Part shown: positions 1 through 5,315 of the stretch, piece after piece
Numbering within the stretch: position 1 is the stretch's first letter
How the letters are laid out: each line of letters begins with the position of its first letter
Assembly (NCBI GenBank): GCA_030619095.1
Contig: JAUXCB010000082.1
Location: 1 to 6,803, forward strand
Origin: Verrucomicrobiota bacterium
Lineage (GTDB): Bacteria; Verrucomicrobiota; Kiritimatiellia; Kiritimatiellales; Tichowtungiaceae
Direction of reading: 5' to 3'
DNA: 6,803 nt
Translations under genes and position numbers: made by a program
The notes under the pieces: generated by a model
The model's database searches: none
Told to the model about the DNA's origin: nothing
The model's input: only the letters and a program-made list of their open reading frames with translations

Positions 1-386
1 CCAAGCTAAAGGACTTTGTCGCCTTCCAGGCCGCGATTGCGTTGATCAAAGAGAGCGGCCGCGAGGTGTTTTTGAATGAAGTTTATGAGCGGTGCAAGGC
101 CAGTCTGGAGCTTCCGAGCGATCAAGTTGTCAACGAGGTCAAGGCCATCTTCCGGCTGTTTAAACCGAAAGAGGTTGAGGTGAAGATTGCCGATATTCTA
201 CGACCGGCCGATTTGAATGCGGAGTTTGAGGTGATCTATCAGAGTCTGAGCGGCCTCCACGCCGCCTGTCCCGATCACCGTGGCGACTGGTACTTCAGCG
301 GCGACTACCCCTCCGCCGGGGGGAACCGCGTCGTCAATCGCTCGTTTGTAAACTTCATAGAAAACAGTGATGAGAGAGCCTACTAA
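1..386 (+). CDS. purF: Amidophosphoribosyltransferase (PurF-like), C-terminal part only
   Basis: The reading frame is open from base 3 and enters from the left edge, so only the last 127 codons are visible; the TTG at 42 is not a real start. The tail contains GLHAACPDHRGDWYFSGDYP, then GGNRVVNRSF and a final ERAY, which I recognise as the C-terminus of the long (about 600-residue) Bacteroidetes-type amidophosphoribosyltransferases. That enzyme transfers ammonia from glutamine to PRPP, the first committed step of purine synthesis, in the cytoplasm. The N-terminal glutaminase cysteine and the PRPP loop are outside the window, so function cannot be checked here. The next gene, glgB, starts 154 bp downstream and is not obviously co-transcribed. 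The family call rests on memory of C-terminal motifs and could be a paralogue. Confidence 0.68.
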   Translation, partial: KLKDFVAFQAAIALIKESGREVFLNEVYERCKASLELPSDQVVNEVKAIFRLFKPKEVEVKIADILRPADLNAEFEVIYQSLSGLHAACPDHRGDWYFSGDYPSAGGNRVVNRSFVNFIENSDERAY

Positions 387-389
387 CCC

Positions 390-419
390 TCTTCTTGTCT
401 TTAAAAACGGACAAGAAGA
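390..419 (+). terminator. Possible weak terminator hairpin after purF
   Basis: Four bases after the purF stop there is a perfect 10-bp inverted repeat, TCTTCTTGTC (390-399) and GACAAGAAGA (410-419), with a 10-base loop. No T-run follows it, so it is at best a weak or factor-assisted terminator, or an mRNA 3'-end stabiliser. The rest of the 387-540 gap shows an AT-rich patch near 485-495 but no promoter I would defend. Confidence 0.45.
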
Positions 420-540
420 CTCGTTGAAAGGGCAGAATGATTTCGGTCGTTCTCATTAAGGCTAGACGGAACAAGATGCTTCATTAATAATAAAGTGATA
501 TCGGCGAGCTGATTCGACCATTTGAACTTGAAATAAGCGT

Positions 541-2448
541 ATGAAAAAAAGACCTAAACTGACTGATTTCGACCTTTTCCTCCACGGGAAAGGAACCCAC
601 TACCGCGCCTATGAAAAGCTCGGTGCTCATCCGCTAGAAGAAAACGGTGAGGCGGGTGTCTATTTTTCGGTCTGGGCGCCCAATGCCAAATCGATCAGCG
701 TGATCGGTTCGTTTAATAACTGGGAGGCGTGGGTTCACGAGATGAAGCGTGTCAACGACTCTGGGGTCTGGGAGAAATTTGTTCCCGGCGCAAGCGTCGG
801 AGATCAGTATAAATTTGAGATCAAGGGCCCAAACGGGTTTTGGGCACAAAAGGCCGATCCCTACGCCTTTGAAACCGAGCTTCGGCCTGAAACCGCATCG
901 ATCGTCTGCGACCTCGGAACGTATGAATGGAACGATGCCGAGTGGATCGCAAAGCGTGAAGCCACCAACTGGCAGAAAAGCCCGGTCAGCGTCTATGAGC
1001 TGCACCCTGGATCCTGGAAACGAATTCCGGAAGAGGACAACCGCTGGCTCACCTATCGCGAAATGGCCGACCAGCTCATTCCGTATGTCAAGGAGCTGGG
1101 ACACACACACATTGAGCTGCTTCCAATCACCGAGCATCCGTTTGACGGATCGTGGGGCTATCAAGCCACTGGATACTACGCACCCACCTCGCGTTTCGGC
1201 TCGCCCGACGACTTCCGCTACTTTGTTGACCGCTGTCATCAGGAAGGCCTGGGCGTCCTCCTCGACTGGGTGCCCGCGCACTTCCCAAAAGATGCGCACG
1301 GCCTCGGCTATTTTGACGGAACCCACCTCTATGAACACGACGACCCGCGTCAGGGTGAACATATGGACTGGGGAACACTCATTCCTAATTTTGGGCGCAA
1401 CGAAGTCAGTGGATTTCTTCTTTCGAGTGCCGTTTTCTGGGCCGAGGAATATCACCTCGATGGCCTGCGCGTCGATGCGGTCGCCAGCATGCTCTACCTC
1501 GACTACTCCCGTGAGGATGGGCAGTGGATTCCCAACCAGTACGGGGGGCGTGAAAACCTCGAAGCCGTTGAATTTCTCAAGCACTTCAACAGCCTTGTTC
1601 ACTCCGAATATCCCGGCTTCCTCACCTTCGCCGAAGAGTCCACCGCCTTCCCGCAGGTCTCCCACCCGCTCGAACACGGCGGACTCGGGTTCGATTTCAA
1701 GTGGAACATGGGCTGGATGAATGACACGCTCGACTACTTCAGCAAAGACCCTGTCCACCGCAAATATCATCAGGGCGATCTCACCTTTTCCATGATCTAC
1801 GCCTTCACCGAAAACTTTATTCTCCCGTTCTCACACGACGAAGTGGTTCATGGCAAAGCCTCTATGCTCGACAAAATGCCCGGCGATGTCTGGCAGAAAT
1901 TCGCCAATATCCGTCTGCTTTACAGCTATATGTTCACCCACCCCGGAAAAAAACTGCTCTTCATGGGTTGTGAAATCGGGCAATGGAAAGAGTGGGACAG
2001 CGAAAACAGCCTTGACTGGAACCTGCTCGACTACGAACCGCATCAGAAACTGAAAACGCTCGTCAAAAAGCTCAACAATCTCTACACCTCCGAGCCCGCC
2101 CTCTACGGCATTGAATCCTCGTGGGAAGGGTTCGACTGGATCGACTTTCAGGATGCAGAAAGCTCCGTTGTTTCCTATCTCCGCAAAGGAGAGAGCGAAA
2201 ACGAAGTCATTGCCGTCGCACTCAACCTCACGCCGACCCCGCGCAACGGTTATCGCATCGGCCTGCCCTCCGCCAATGACTGGGAGGTGATCTTCAACAG
2301 CGATGCCGACACCTACGGCGGCTCCGAAACCGGCCCGGGCGAGGGCGACATCTACGACGCCCACCACCTTCCGTGGCATGGAAAAGAATATTCCCTCCAG
2401 CTCGACCTTCCGCCCCTCGGCGTTCTGATGCTGAAGCTCAAGAAATAG
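541..2448 (+). CDS. glgB: 1,4-alpha-glucan (glycogen) branching enzyme GlgB
   Basis: This 635-residue protein cuts alpha-1,4 glucan chains and rejoins them as alpha-1,6 branches during cytoplasmic glycogen synthesis. Seen in order: an N-terminal CBM48/E-set domain (about residues 20-115, including FSVWAPNAKSISVIGSFNNW), a GH13 barrel (about 150-520) and a C-terminal beta domain. The GH13 signature residues are present: D242 and H247 in DWVPAHF, R310 and nucleophile D312 in GLRVDAVASM, acid/base E365 in FAEEST, and H432-D433 in SHDEVVHGK. Relative to E. coli GlgB (728 aa; D405, E458, D526) every catalytic position is shifted by exactly 93, so the difference is loss of the N-terminal N1 module, a common short form. 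ATG 541 is chosen because TDFDLFLHGKGTHYRAYEKLGAH is the usual family beginning (two short pieces joined here); no clear Shine-Dalgarno precedes it. It stands alone, without glgA, glgC or glgP in view. Confidence 0.96.
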   Translation: MKKRPKLTDFDLFLHGKGTHYRAYEKLGAHPLEENGEAGVYFSVWAPNAKSISVIGSFNNWEAWVHEMKRVNDSGVWEKFVPGASVGDQYKFEIKGPNGFWAQKADPYAFETELRPETASIVCDLGTYEWNDAEWIAKREATNWQKSPVSVYELHPGSWKRIPEEDNRWLTYREMADQLIPYVKELGHTHIELLPITEHPFDGSWGYQATGYYAPTSRFGSPDDFRYFVDRCHQEGLGVLLDWVPAHFPKDAHGLGYFDGTHLYEHDDPRQGEHMDWGTLIPNFGRNEVSGFLLSSAVFWAEEYHLDGLRVDAVASMLYLDYSREDGQWIPNQYGGRENLEAVEFLKHFNSLVHSEYPGFLTFAEESTAFPQVSHPLEHGGLGFDFKWNMGWMNDTLDYFSKDPVHRKYHQGDLTFSMIYAFTENFILPFSHDEVVHGKASMLDKMPGDVWQKFANIRLLYSYMFTHPGKKLLFMGCEIGQWKEWDSENSLDWNLLDYEPHQKLKTLVKKLNNLYTSEPALYGIESSWEGFDWIDFQDAESSVVSYLRKGESENEVIAVALNLTPTPRNGYRIGLPSANDWEVIFNSDADTYGGSETGPGEGDIYDAHHLPWHGKEYSLQLDLPPLGVLMLKLKK

Positions 2449-2458
2449 AAGAGGATTT

Positions 2459-2489
2459 TAACCGCAGATGAACACAGATAACCGCGGAT
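2459..2489. repeat. Dispersed CGCAGATG repeat, copy 1
   Basis: Eleven bases after glgB lies ACCGCAGATGAACACAGAT followed by AACCGCGGAT. The first 19 bases match two further intergenic sites in the window (3117-3135 and 3468-3486) at most positions. It is internally repetitive (CGCAGAT, CACAGAT, CGCGGAT at about 10-base steps). Degenerate copies of this kind are seen between genes in many bacterial genomes; no function is evident. Confidence 0.6.
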
Positions 2490-2544
2490 AAGAAATAGAT
2501 GAAAGTTTCCAAACCTCGGAAAAGTATGAGGTGGTGCGCGACCT

Positions 2545-2583
2545 TCCGCCGTCGCCGAAGGCTATGTCGGGACAGGCCGCCGA
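2545..2583 (-). repeat. Dispersed GC-rich repeat, copy A
   Basis: TCCGCCGTCGCCGAAGGCT (2545-2563), followed by a GGGACAGG-type end, matches the reverse complement of 5423-5452 (TCCGCCTTCGCCAAGGCT...GTGACAG) with about 25 of 30 positions equal and one indel. It also resembles the reverse complement of 3400-3436. It is therefore a member of a dispersed intergenic repeat family, here in the opposite orientation to the other two. A short frame runs through it but shows no protein-like features. Confidence 0.55.
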
Positions 2584-2666
2584 GTCTGTACAGTCCTCGC
2601 CGAACCCGCAAAGGCTCTCAACGCTTTCTCCGTCCCCTGCCCCTCCTTTTTTTTTAGGATTTATAG

Positions 2667-2687
2667 ATATATCACTTAGTGATATAT
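2667..2687. promoter_or_regulatory. Palindrome copy 1, probable PadR operator
   Basis: A perfect 10-bp dyad, ATATATCACT and AGTGATATAT around a central T at 2677. It lies just upstream of padR, 34 bp before ATG 2722 and 8 bp before the alternative ATG 2696. The same 21 bp occur at 3046-3066 and 3955-3975. AT-rich dyads of this size suit a dimeric winged-helix repressor, and PadR proteins commonly repress their own promoter. TATATT (2683-2688) could be a -10 element overlapping the dyad. The link to PadR is inferred from position only. Confidence 0.7.
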
Positions 2688-2695
2688 TAACGCTT

Positions 2696-2728
2696 ATGAA
2701 AAACAGAGCCTGGACAGTCAAATGCTGA
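2696..2728 (+). other. Short upstream frame, possible frameshifted true start of padR
   Basis: ATG 2696 opens a 10-codon frame (MKNRAWTVKC) that ends at TGA 2726-2728, overlapping the padR ATG at 2722. The padR frame itself remains open upstream to 2683 and reads KQSLDSQ before the Met, which is the usual PadR N-terminal sequence leading into MLKGHMDLL. One extra A in the A5 run at 2699-2703 would join the two as MKKQSLDSQMLKG. So this is either a leader peptide giving translational coupling, a one-base deletion or sequencing error, or a slippage site. Confidence 0.4.
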
Positions 2729-3042
2729 AGGGGCATATGGATCTGCTGGTTCTGCGGCTTCTTCAAAGTCGCGGCGCAATACACGGGCACCAAATTCGGC
2801 AGGAACTCACTGACCTGTCCGGACGGGTATTCCAGCCCTCCTGCGGGCGGCTCTACCCGCATCTGGCGGAAATGGAAGAAACCGGCTGGCTCAAAAGCCG
2901 AACCGAACTCGTCGGCAAACGCCGCGAGCGCAAAACCTACTCCATCACCGCCAAAGGCCAAACCGAGCTGAAACGACGCAGCCAAAAGTGGAGCCTCTTC
3001 TCCAAAGGTATCGAGCAGGTTCTCAAGCATTGCCGTCTCTGA
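2722..3042 (+). CDS. PadR-family winged-helix transcriptional regulator
   Basis: This 106-residue protein is almost wholly a PadR winged-helix DNA-binding domain. LKGHMDLLVLRLLQSRGAIHGHQIRQEL gives helix 1 and the helix-turn-helix entry (two pieces: LKGHMDLLVLRLL, then GAIHGHQI). CGRLYPHLAEMEETGWL is the recognition helix (family usually has GTLYP; the Gly-Leu-Tyr-Pro pattern is kept, with C-G-R replacing the usual E-G-T). RRERKTYSITAKGQTEL is the beta wing with the conserved tyrosine and T-x-x-G. The C-terminal helix used for dimerisation is short, as in the small PadR-s2 type. It probably acts as a dimeric repressor; the ligand is unknown. No efflux pump or membrane gene follows, unlike many PadR operons. 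Identical palindromes lie before it and 4 bp after its stop. No good Shine-Dalgarno precedes ATG 2722, and conserved residues lie upstream of that Met, so the true start is in doubt. Confidence 0.9.
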   Translation: MLKGHMDLLVLRLLQSRGAIHGHQIRQELTDLSGRVFQPSCGRLYPHLAEMEETGWLKSRTELVGKRRERKTYSITAKGQTELKRRSQKWSLFSKGIEQVLKHCRL

Positions 3043-3045
3043 CCC

Positions 3046-3066
3046 ATATATCACTTAGTGATATAT
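3046..3066. promoter_or_regulatory. Palindrome copy 2, directly after padR
   Basis: Exactly the same 21 bp as at 2667-2687, including the central T on the + strand, beginning 4 bp after the padR stop codon. One further pair (C3045 with G3067) extends it to 23 bp. It could be a second PadR operator, allowing looping across the gene or control of a short downstream transcript, or it could mark the right edge of a padR cassette. Confidence 0.65.
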
Positions 3067-3116
3067 GCATCCCTACTCAGGAGGATGGGAGGTTTTGTCC
3101 GCCCGCTACGCTTGAT

Positions 3117-3135
3117 TACGCAGATGTTCACAGAT
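3117..3135. repeat. Dispersed CGCAGATG repeat, copy 2
   Basis: TACGCAGATGTTCACAGAT matches the 19-base core seen at 2460-2478 and 3468-3486. It lies in the padR 3' region between palindrome copy 2 and the terminator at 3209. Confidence 0.5.
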
Positions 3136-3208
3136 GGGTCGAAAATTGCACCTTTGATCCTCTGCTCCTTTGCCCCCTTCTTTCATTCCAGACCTTGGAA
3201 AAACGTAG

Positions 3209-3235
3209 ACGCGGTGTCCCCACCGCGTTTTTTTT
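3209..3235 (+). terminator. Strong rho-independent terminator
   Basis: ACGCGGTG (3209-3216) and CACCGCGT (3221-3228) form a perfect 8-bp GC-rich stem with a TCCC loop, followed by eight consecutive T's (3228-3235). It reads on the + strand. It probably ends the padR transcript with a 167-nt untranslated tail, or a separate short RNA starting near palindrome copy 2. Confidence 0.88.
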
Positions 3236-3386
3236 GGTGAGCTGAAAAGAAGTTCGACTAGACGATTCTTCAACAGCTATGAACTGAAGCGGTGCAGAGG
3301 GAAAGAGCCTCCCTTCAATGTTTAATATTCAGACCTGACCCCGCTATCCCGTTCTCAATCCTCTTAATCTGTGTCATCGAGCGATC

Positions 3387-3436
3387 CTGTCACGCCGTCT
3401 TGTCCCGCCGTATGAAAGAAGGCGAAAGCGGGCGGA
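3387..3436 (+). repeat. Dispersed GC-rich repeat, copy C
   Basis: It begins CCTGTCACGCCG, sharing the 11 bases CTGTCACGCCG with copy B (5423-5433), then reads CTTGTCCCGCCGTA and ends GCGAAAGCGGGCGGA, which parallels the GCGAAGGCGGA end of copy B and the inverse of copy A. Internal length differs from the other copies, so it seems a diverged or nested member. Confidence 0.45.
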
Positions 3437-3467
3437 TAAAAAAGATGTCGAAAGGGGATGAGAATTG

Positions 3468-3486
3468 TCCGCAGATGATCGCAGAT
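3468..3486. repeat. Dispersed CGCAGATG repeat, copy 3
   Basis: TCCGCAGATGATCGCAGAT, the third member of the 19-base family. The three copies differ only at the first two bases, at the two A/T positions after GATG, and at one A/G position. Confidence 0.5.
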
Positions 3487-3631
3487 TGAAGAGTTGTTTT
3501 GCTTCTGGTAAAGCGGGGCGATACTCGCTATTATTGAAAATTCATTTGGTGCAAAAGAAATTTGGATCACGAATCGCACGAATTTTCGCGAACCAAGAAA
3601 ACAGATAACTCAATAACTATGAACTGATAAC

Positions 3632-3655
3632 TGCCGCTAAAAGCGGCAACATTTT
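3632..3655 (+). terminator. Possible hairpin terminator in the gene-free interval
   Basis: TGCCGCT (3632-3638) and AGCGGCA (3642-3648) pair perfectly around an AAA loop, followed by ACATTTT. The T-tract is short and offset, and no gene upstream is intact, so this may be a leftover terminator or just part of a repeat relic. Confidence 0.35.
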
Positions 3656-3722
3656 AATGCGTTAACGCGCAGATCGTTTCGATCGAAAACCGCTAGTTTT
3701 TTATGTCTATGAAACGAACTGA

Positions 3723-3812
3723 ACGGATTCTCTGATTCAGAAGCTGGATTTCACGGCCGGACCAAAACGCTTCTACCGCATCCGCGTCAGCGACAATCCC
3801 GCCGACCTCTAA
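3723..3812 (+). pseudogene. Possible C-terminal coding remnant
   Basis: From 3723 the frame reads TDSLIQKLDFTAGPKRFYRIR and then VSDNPADL before TAA at 3810-3812. There is no start codon and a stop lies directly before it (3720-3722). The KRFYRIRV-type ending resembles the closing beta strand of secreted, beta-sandwich-tailed proteins. I cannot name the parent gene. The remnant ends exactly where the inverted-repeat-bounded element at 3810-3935 begins, which may be coincidence. Confidence 0.35.
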
Positions 3813-3847
3813 TATGAAATTCATTAAATGGTATTTCTTGCAGAATT

Positions 3848-3898
3848 GTGGCGCAGGCACTCTTGCCTGCGTAGGGCAGACAGGAGTGTCTGCCCCAC
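3848..3898. repeat. Tandem double-hairpin element with complementary loops
   Basis: Two perfect hairpins stand side by side: CGCAGGCA, loop CTCT, TGCCTGCG (3852-3871), and GGGCAGACA, loop GGAG, TGTCTGCCC (3874-3895). The loops can pair with each other (C-G, U-A, C-G, U-G), and GTG (3848-3850) can pair with CAC (3896-3898) to close the whole unit. It resembles REP/foldback-type intergenic elements. Flanking 10-bp imperfect inverted ends (3810-3819 TAATATGAAA and 3926-3935 TTTCATATAA, 9 of 10 pairing) may be its borders. Confidence 0.65.
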
Positions 3899-3948
3899 CT
3901 GACAAAACAATACAGCTTAACTTGGTTTCATATAACCTGCGTCTGCCT

Positions 3949-3981
3949 TGGTAGATATATCACTTAGTGATATATCTACCA
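3949..3981. promoter_or_regulatory. Palindrome copy 3, extended to 33 bp
   Basis: The 21-bp core (3955-3975) is identical to copies 1 and 2, and here symmetry continues six more bases each way: TGGTAG (3949-3954) pairs with CTACCA (3976-3981), giving 16-bp perfect arms about T3965. It lies 149 bp before the serC start, upstream of the possible promoter at 4065-4093. It could be an operator acting on serC, a stable hairpin in RNA, or an element end. Confidence 0.65.
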
Positions 3982-4064
3982 GAATTCCCCTCTGCCTTCC
4001 TCGGCGGTCTCTCAAGCGACCGATGGGAGCGGTTGTGAAAAAAATTCTCTCTCACGGTTCCTTG

Positions 4065-4093
4065 TTGCCCGCACGGCGCGGAATGGGTACATT
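4065..4093 (+). promoter_or_regulatory. Possible serC promoter
   Basis: TTGCCC (4065-4070) and TACATT (4088-4093), 17 bp apart, each match the sigma-70 hexamers at 4 of 6 positions. This would start transcription about 30 bp before ATG 4131. It is weak evidence by itself; palindrome copy 3 is about 85 bp further upstream. Confidence 0.35.
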
Positions 4094-4130
4094 TTGAATC
4101 CTATTTTTAATCAAAAAGAAAGGGTTCACT

Positions 4131-5210
4131 ATGACACGTGCATATAATTTCAGCGCAGGACCGGCAATTCTGCCGGAAGAGGTTCTCAAACAGGCTCAGA
4201 AAGAGCTGCTCGACTTTAACGGAACCGGCATGTCTATTATGGAAATGAGCCACCGAGGCAAGGACTACGCCGCTGTCCATGAAGAGGCGAAGGCAAATCT
4301 TAAAAGGCTGCTCAACATTCCGGAAGGCTACAGCGTACTCTTTATGACCGGGGGTGCCAGCACCCAGTTTTCTCTGATTCCAATGAATCTGCTCAGCGAC
4401 GGGCAGACTGCGGACTACATCACCTCCGGTGCCTGGAGTTCCAAGGCAATTAAAGCGGCGCAGAAAATCGGTACAATTAACGAGCTGGCGAACACCGCCA
4501 AAGAGATCCCGACATGCATGCCGAAAAATGAGGATCTACAGTTTACCGATGGCGCGGCCTATGTGCACATCTGCTCTAACGAGACCATCAGCGGAGTCCA
4601 AATGAAAGAGTTCCCGGACACGGAGGCCCCGCTGATCGCGGATATGTCCTCAGATATTCTTTCCCGCCCGCTCAATGTCTCGCAGTTCGACATGATCTAT
4701 GCCGGGGCTCAGAAAAACCTCGCGTGTGCGGGAGTCACCCTCGTTATCATTAAAGATGAGCTGGCTGCGAAAAGCCCGGACACGCTTCCGGAGCTGATGC
4801 GCTATCAGTACAATCTGGAAAATGACTCGCTCGCGAATACCGCGCCGACGTTCCCGATTTACATGATCATGCTGGTTACTCGCTGGTTGCTGGCGAACGG
4901 AGGGCTCGAAGGGATTCAAAAAATGAACGCCGAGAAAGCCGGCAAGCTGTACGAAACGATCGATGGCTCCGACTTCTATAAAGGAACCGCGAAGGTCGAA
5001 GACCGCTCCCCCATGAACGTCACTTTCCGCCTTCCGACTGAAGAACTCGAAGCACAGTTCATTAAAGAAGCGGGTGCGAAACGGATGAGCAGCCTGAAAG
5101 GTCACCGTTCTGTGGGCGGTGTCCGCGCCTCCATCTATAATGCGTTTCCCGCCGAAGGCGTCGATGCGCTCATCGAGTTCATGAAAGAATTCGAAGCCGC
5201 GAACGCCTAA
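4131..5210 (+). CDS. serC: Phosphoserine aminotransferase SerC
   Basis: This 359-residue PLP enzyme (E. coli SerC 362) converts 3-phosphohydroxypyruvate plus glutamate to 3-phosphoserine in serine synthesis, and also serves the 4-phosphohydroxythreonine step of pyridoxal phosphate synthesis in organisms with that route. Seen: the N-terminal YNFSAGPAILPEEVL, MSIMEMSHRGKDY, the PLP-phosphate region FMTGGASTQF, the acidic ring partner in IADMSSDILSRP, the Schiff-base lysine K195 in YAGAQKNLACAGVT, and the closing GHRSVGGVRASIYNAFP. The lysine motif is LAC where E. coli has IGP, a mild variation. ATG 4131 is set by the family N-terminus and by AAGAAAGGG (4117-4125 region) about 6 bases upstream. 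It is followed by its own terminator; serA is not adjacent. Palindrome copy 3 upstream makes PadR control possible but unproven. Confidence 0.97.
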   Translation: MTRAYNFSAGPAILPEEVLKQAQKELLDFNGTGMSIMEMSHRGKDYAAVHEEAKANLKRLLNIPEGYSVLFMTGGASTQFSLIPMNLLSDGQTADYITSGAWSSKAIKAAQKIGTINELANTAKEIPTCMPKNEDLQFTDGAAYVHICSNETISGVQMKEFPDTEAPLIADMSSDILSRPLNVSQFDMIYAGAQKNLACAGVTLVIIKDELAAKSPDTLPELMRYQYNLENDSLANTAPTFPIYMIMLVTRWLLANGGLEGIQKMNAEKAGKLYETIDGSDFYKGTAKVEDRSPMNVTFRLPTEELEAQFIKEAGAKRMSSLKGHRSVGGVRASIYNAFPAEGVDALIEFMKEFEAANA

Positions 5211-5230
5211 ACCCGATCCAAACGGTTTGC

Positions 5231-5265
5231 GAAACGCCTTGCGAAAGCGGGGCGTTTTGTTTTTT
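5231..5265 (+). terminator. Rho-independent terminator of serC
   Basis: AAACGCC (5232-5238) pairs with GGCGTTT (5251-5257); the stem continues inward as TTGC with GCGG (two G-U pairs) and is capped by a GAAA tetraloop (5243-5246). A T-rich tract, TTTTGTTTTTT, follows. It lies 20 bases after the serC stop and separates serC from the tRNA gene. Confidence 0.9.
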
Positions 5266-5315
5266 CGTTTTTCTGTTTCCCTATGAAAGGGGAATCGGTA
5301 CCTTCTCTCTTCCCT

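Larger units (their letters stand above)
3236..3948. other. Gene-free, repeat-rich interval
   Basis: No intact gene is supported in this 0.7 kb. It holds the start of a transposon-like tag (ATTCAGACCTGACCCC, 3327-3342), a copy of the GC-rich dispersed repeat (3387-3436), the third CGCAGATG repeat (3468-3486), a CACGAAT-type periodic stretch (3569-3592), a 17-base repeat of 3271-3287 at 3611-3627 (15 of 17 equal), a 7-bp hairpin (3632-3648), a truncated coding remnant (3723-3812) and a two-hairpin element (3848-3898). The impression is of a site that accumulates small insertions and relics. The few short frames in it overlap repeats and have no family features. Confidence 0.6.

Noticed and set aside
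634..1770. Long open frame on the minus strand opposite glgB (378 codons), and a 323-codon + frame at 749-1720
   Set aside because: Both lie inside the certain glgB gene, show low-complexity translations without family motifs, and follow from the codon bias of glgB. The same applies to 1127-1378 and 1831-2379.
2647..2655. T9 run after glgB as a terminator
   Set aside because: It is preceded by a pyrimidine-rich stretch that forms no stem, so it is not a rho-independent terminator on this evidence.
2458..3054. 198-codon minus-strand frame across padR
   Set aside because: It is the antisense of the padR coding region plus repeat DNA and includes no recognisable motif.
3327..3342. ATTCAGACCTGACCCC as the end of a transposase-linked element
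   Set aside because: It looks like a tag seen near REP-associated transposases, but no transposase or second end is in the window, so it is not called as a mobile element.
3292..3489. 65-codon + frame and the 71-codon minus frame (3364-3579) in the gap
   Set aside because: They overlap two different dispersed repeats, have no ribosome site and no protein family features.
3693..3905. 70-codon minus-strand frame over the double hairpin
   Set aside because: Most of it translates the hairpin element and the antisense of the coding remnant; no motif supports it.
2667..3975. CRISPR array from the repeated palindromes
   Set aside because: Only three copies, at spacings of 379 and 909 bases, with a gene between two of them; no spacer-sized units and no cas genes.
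4001..4023. CGGTC...GACCG inverted repeat before serC as an attenuator or riboswitch
   Set aside because: Only 5 bp with an 8-base loop and no alternative pairing or T-tract; it also lies upstream of the likely promoter.
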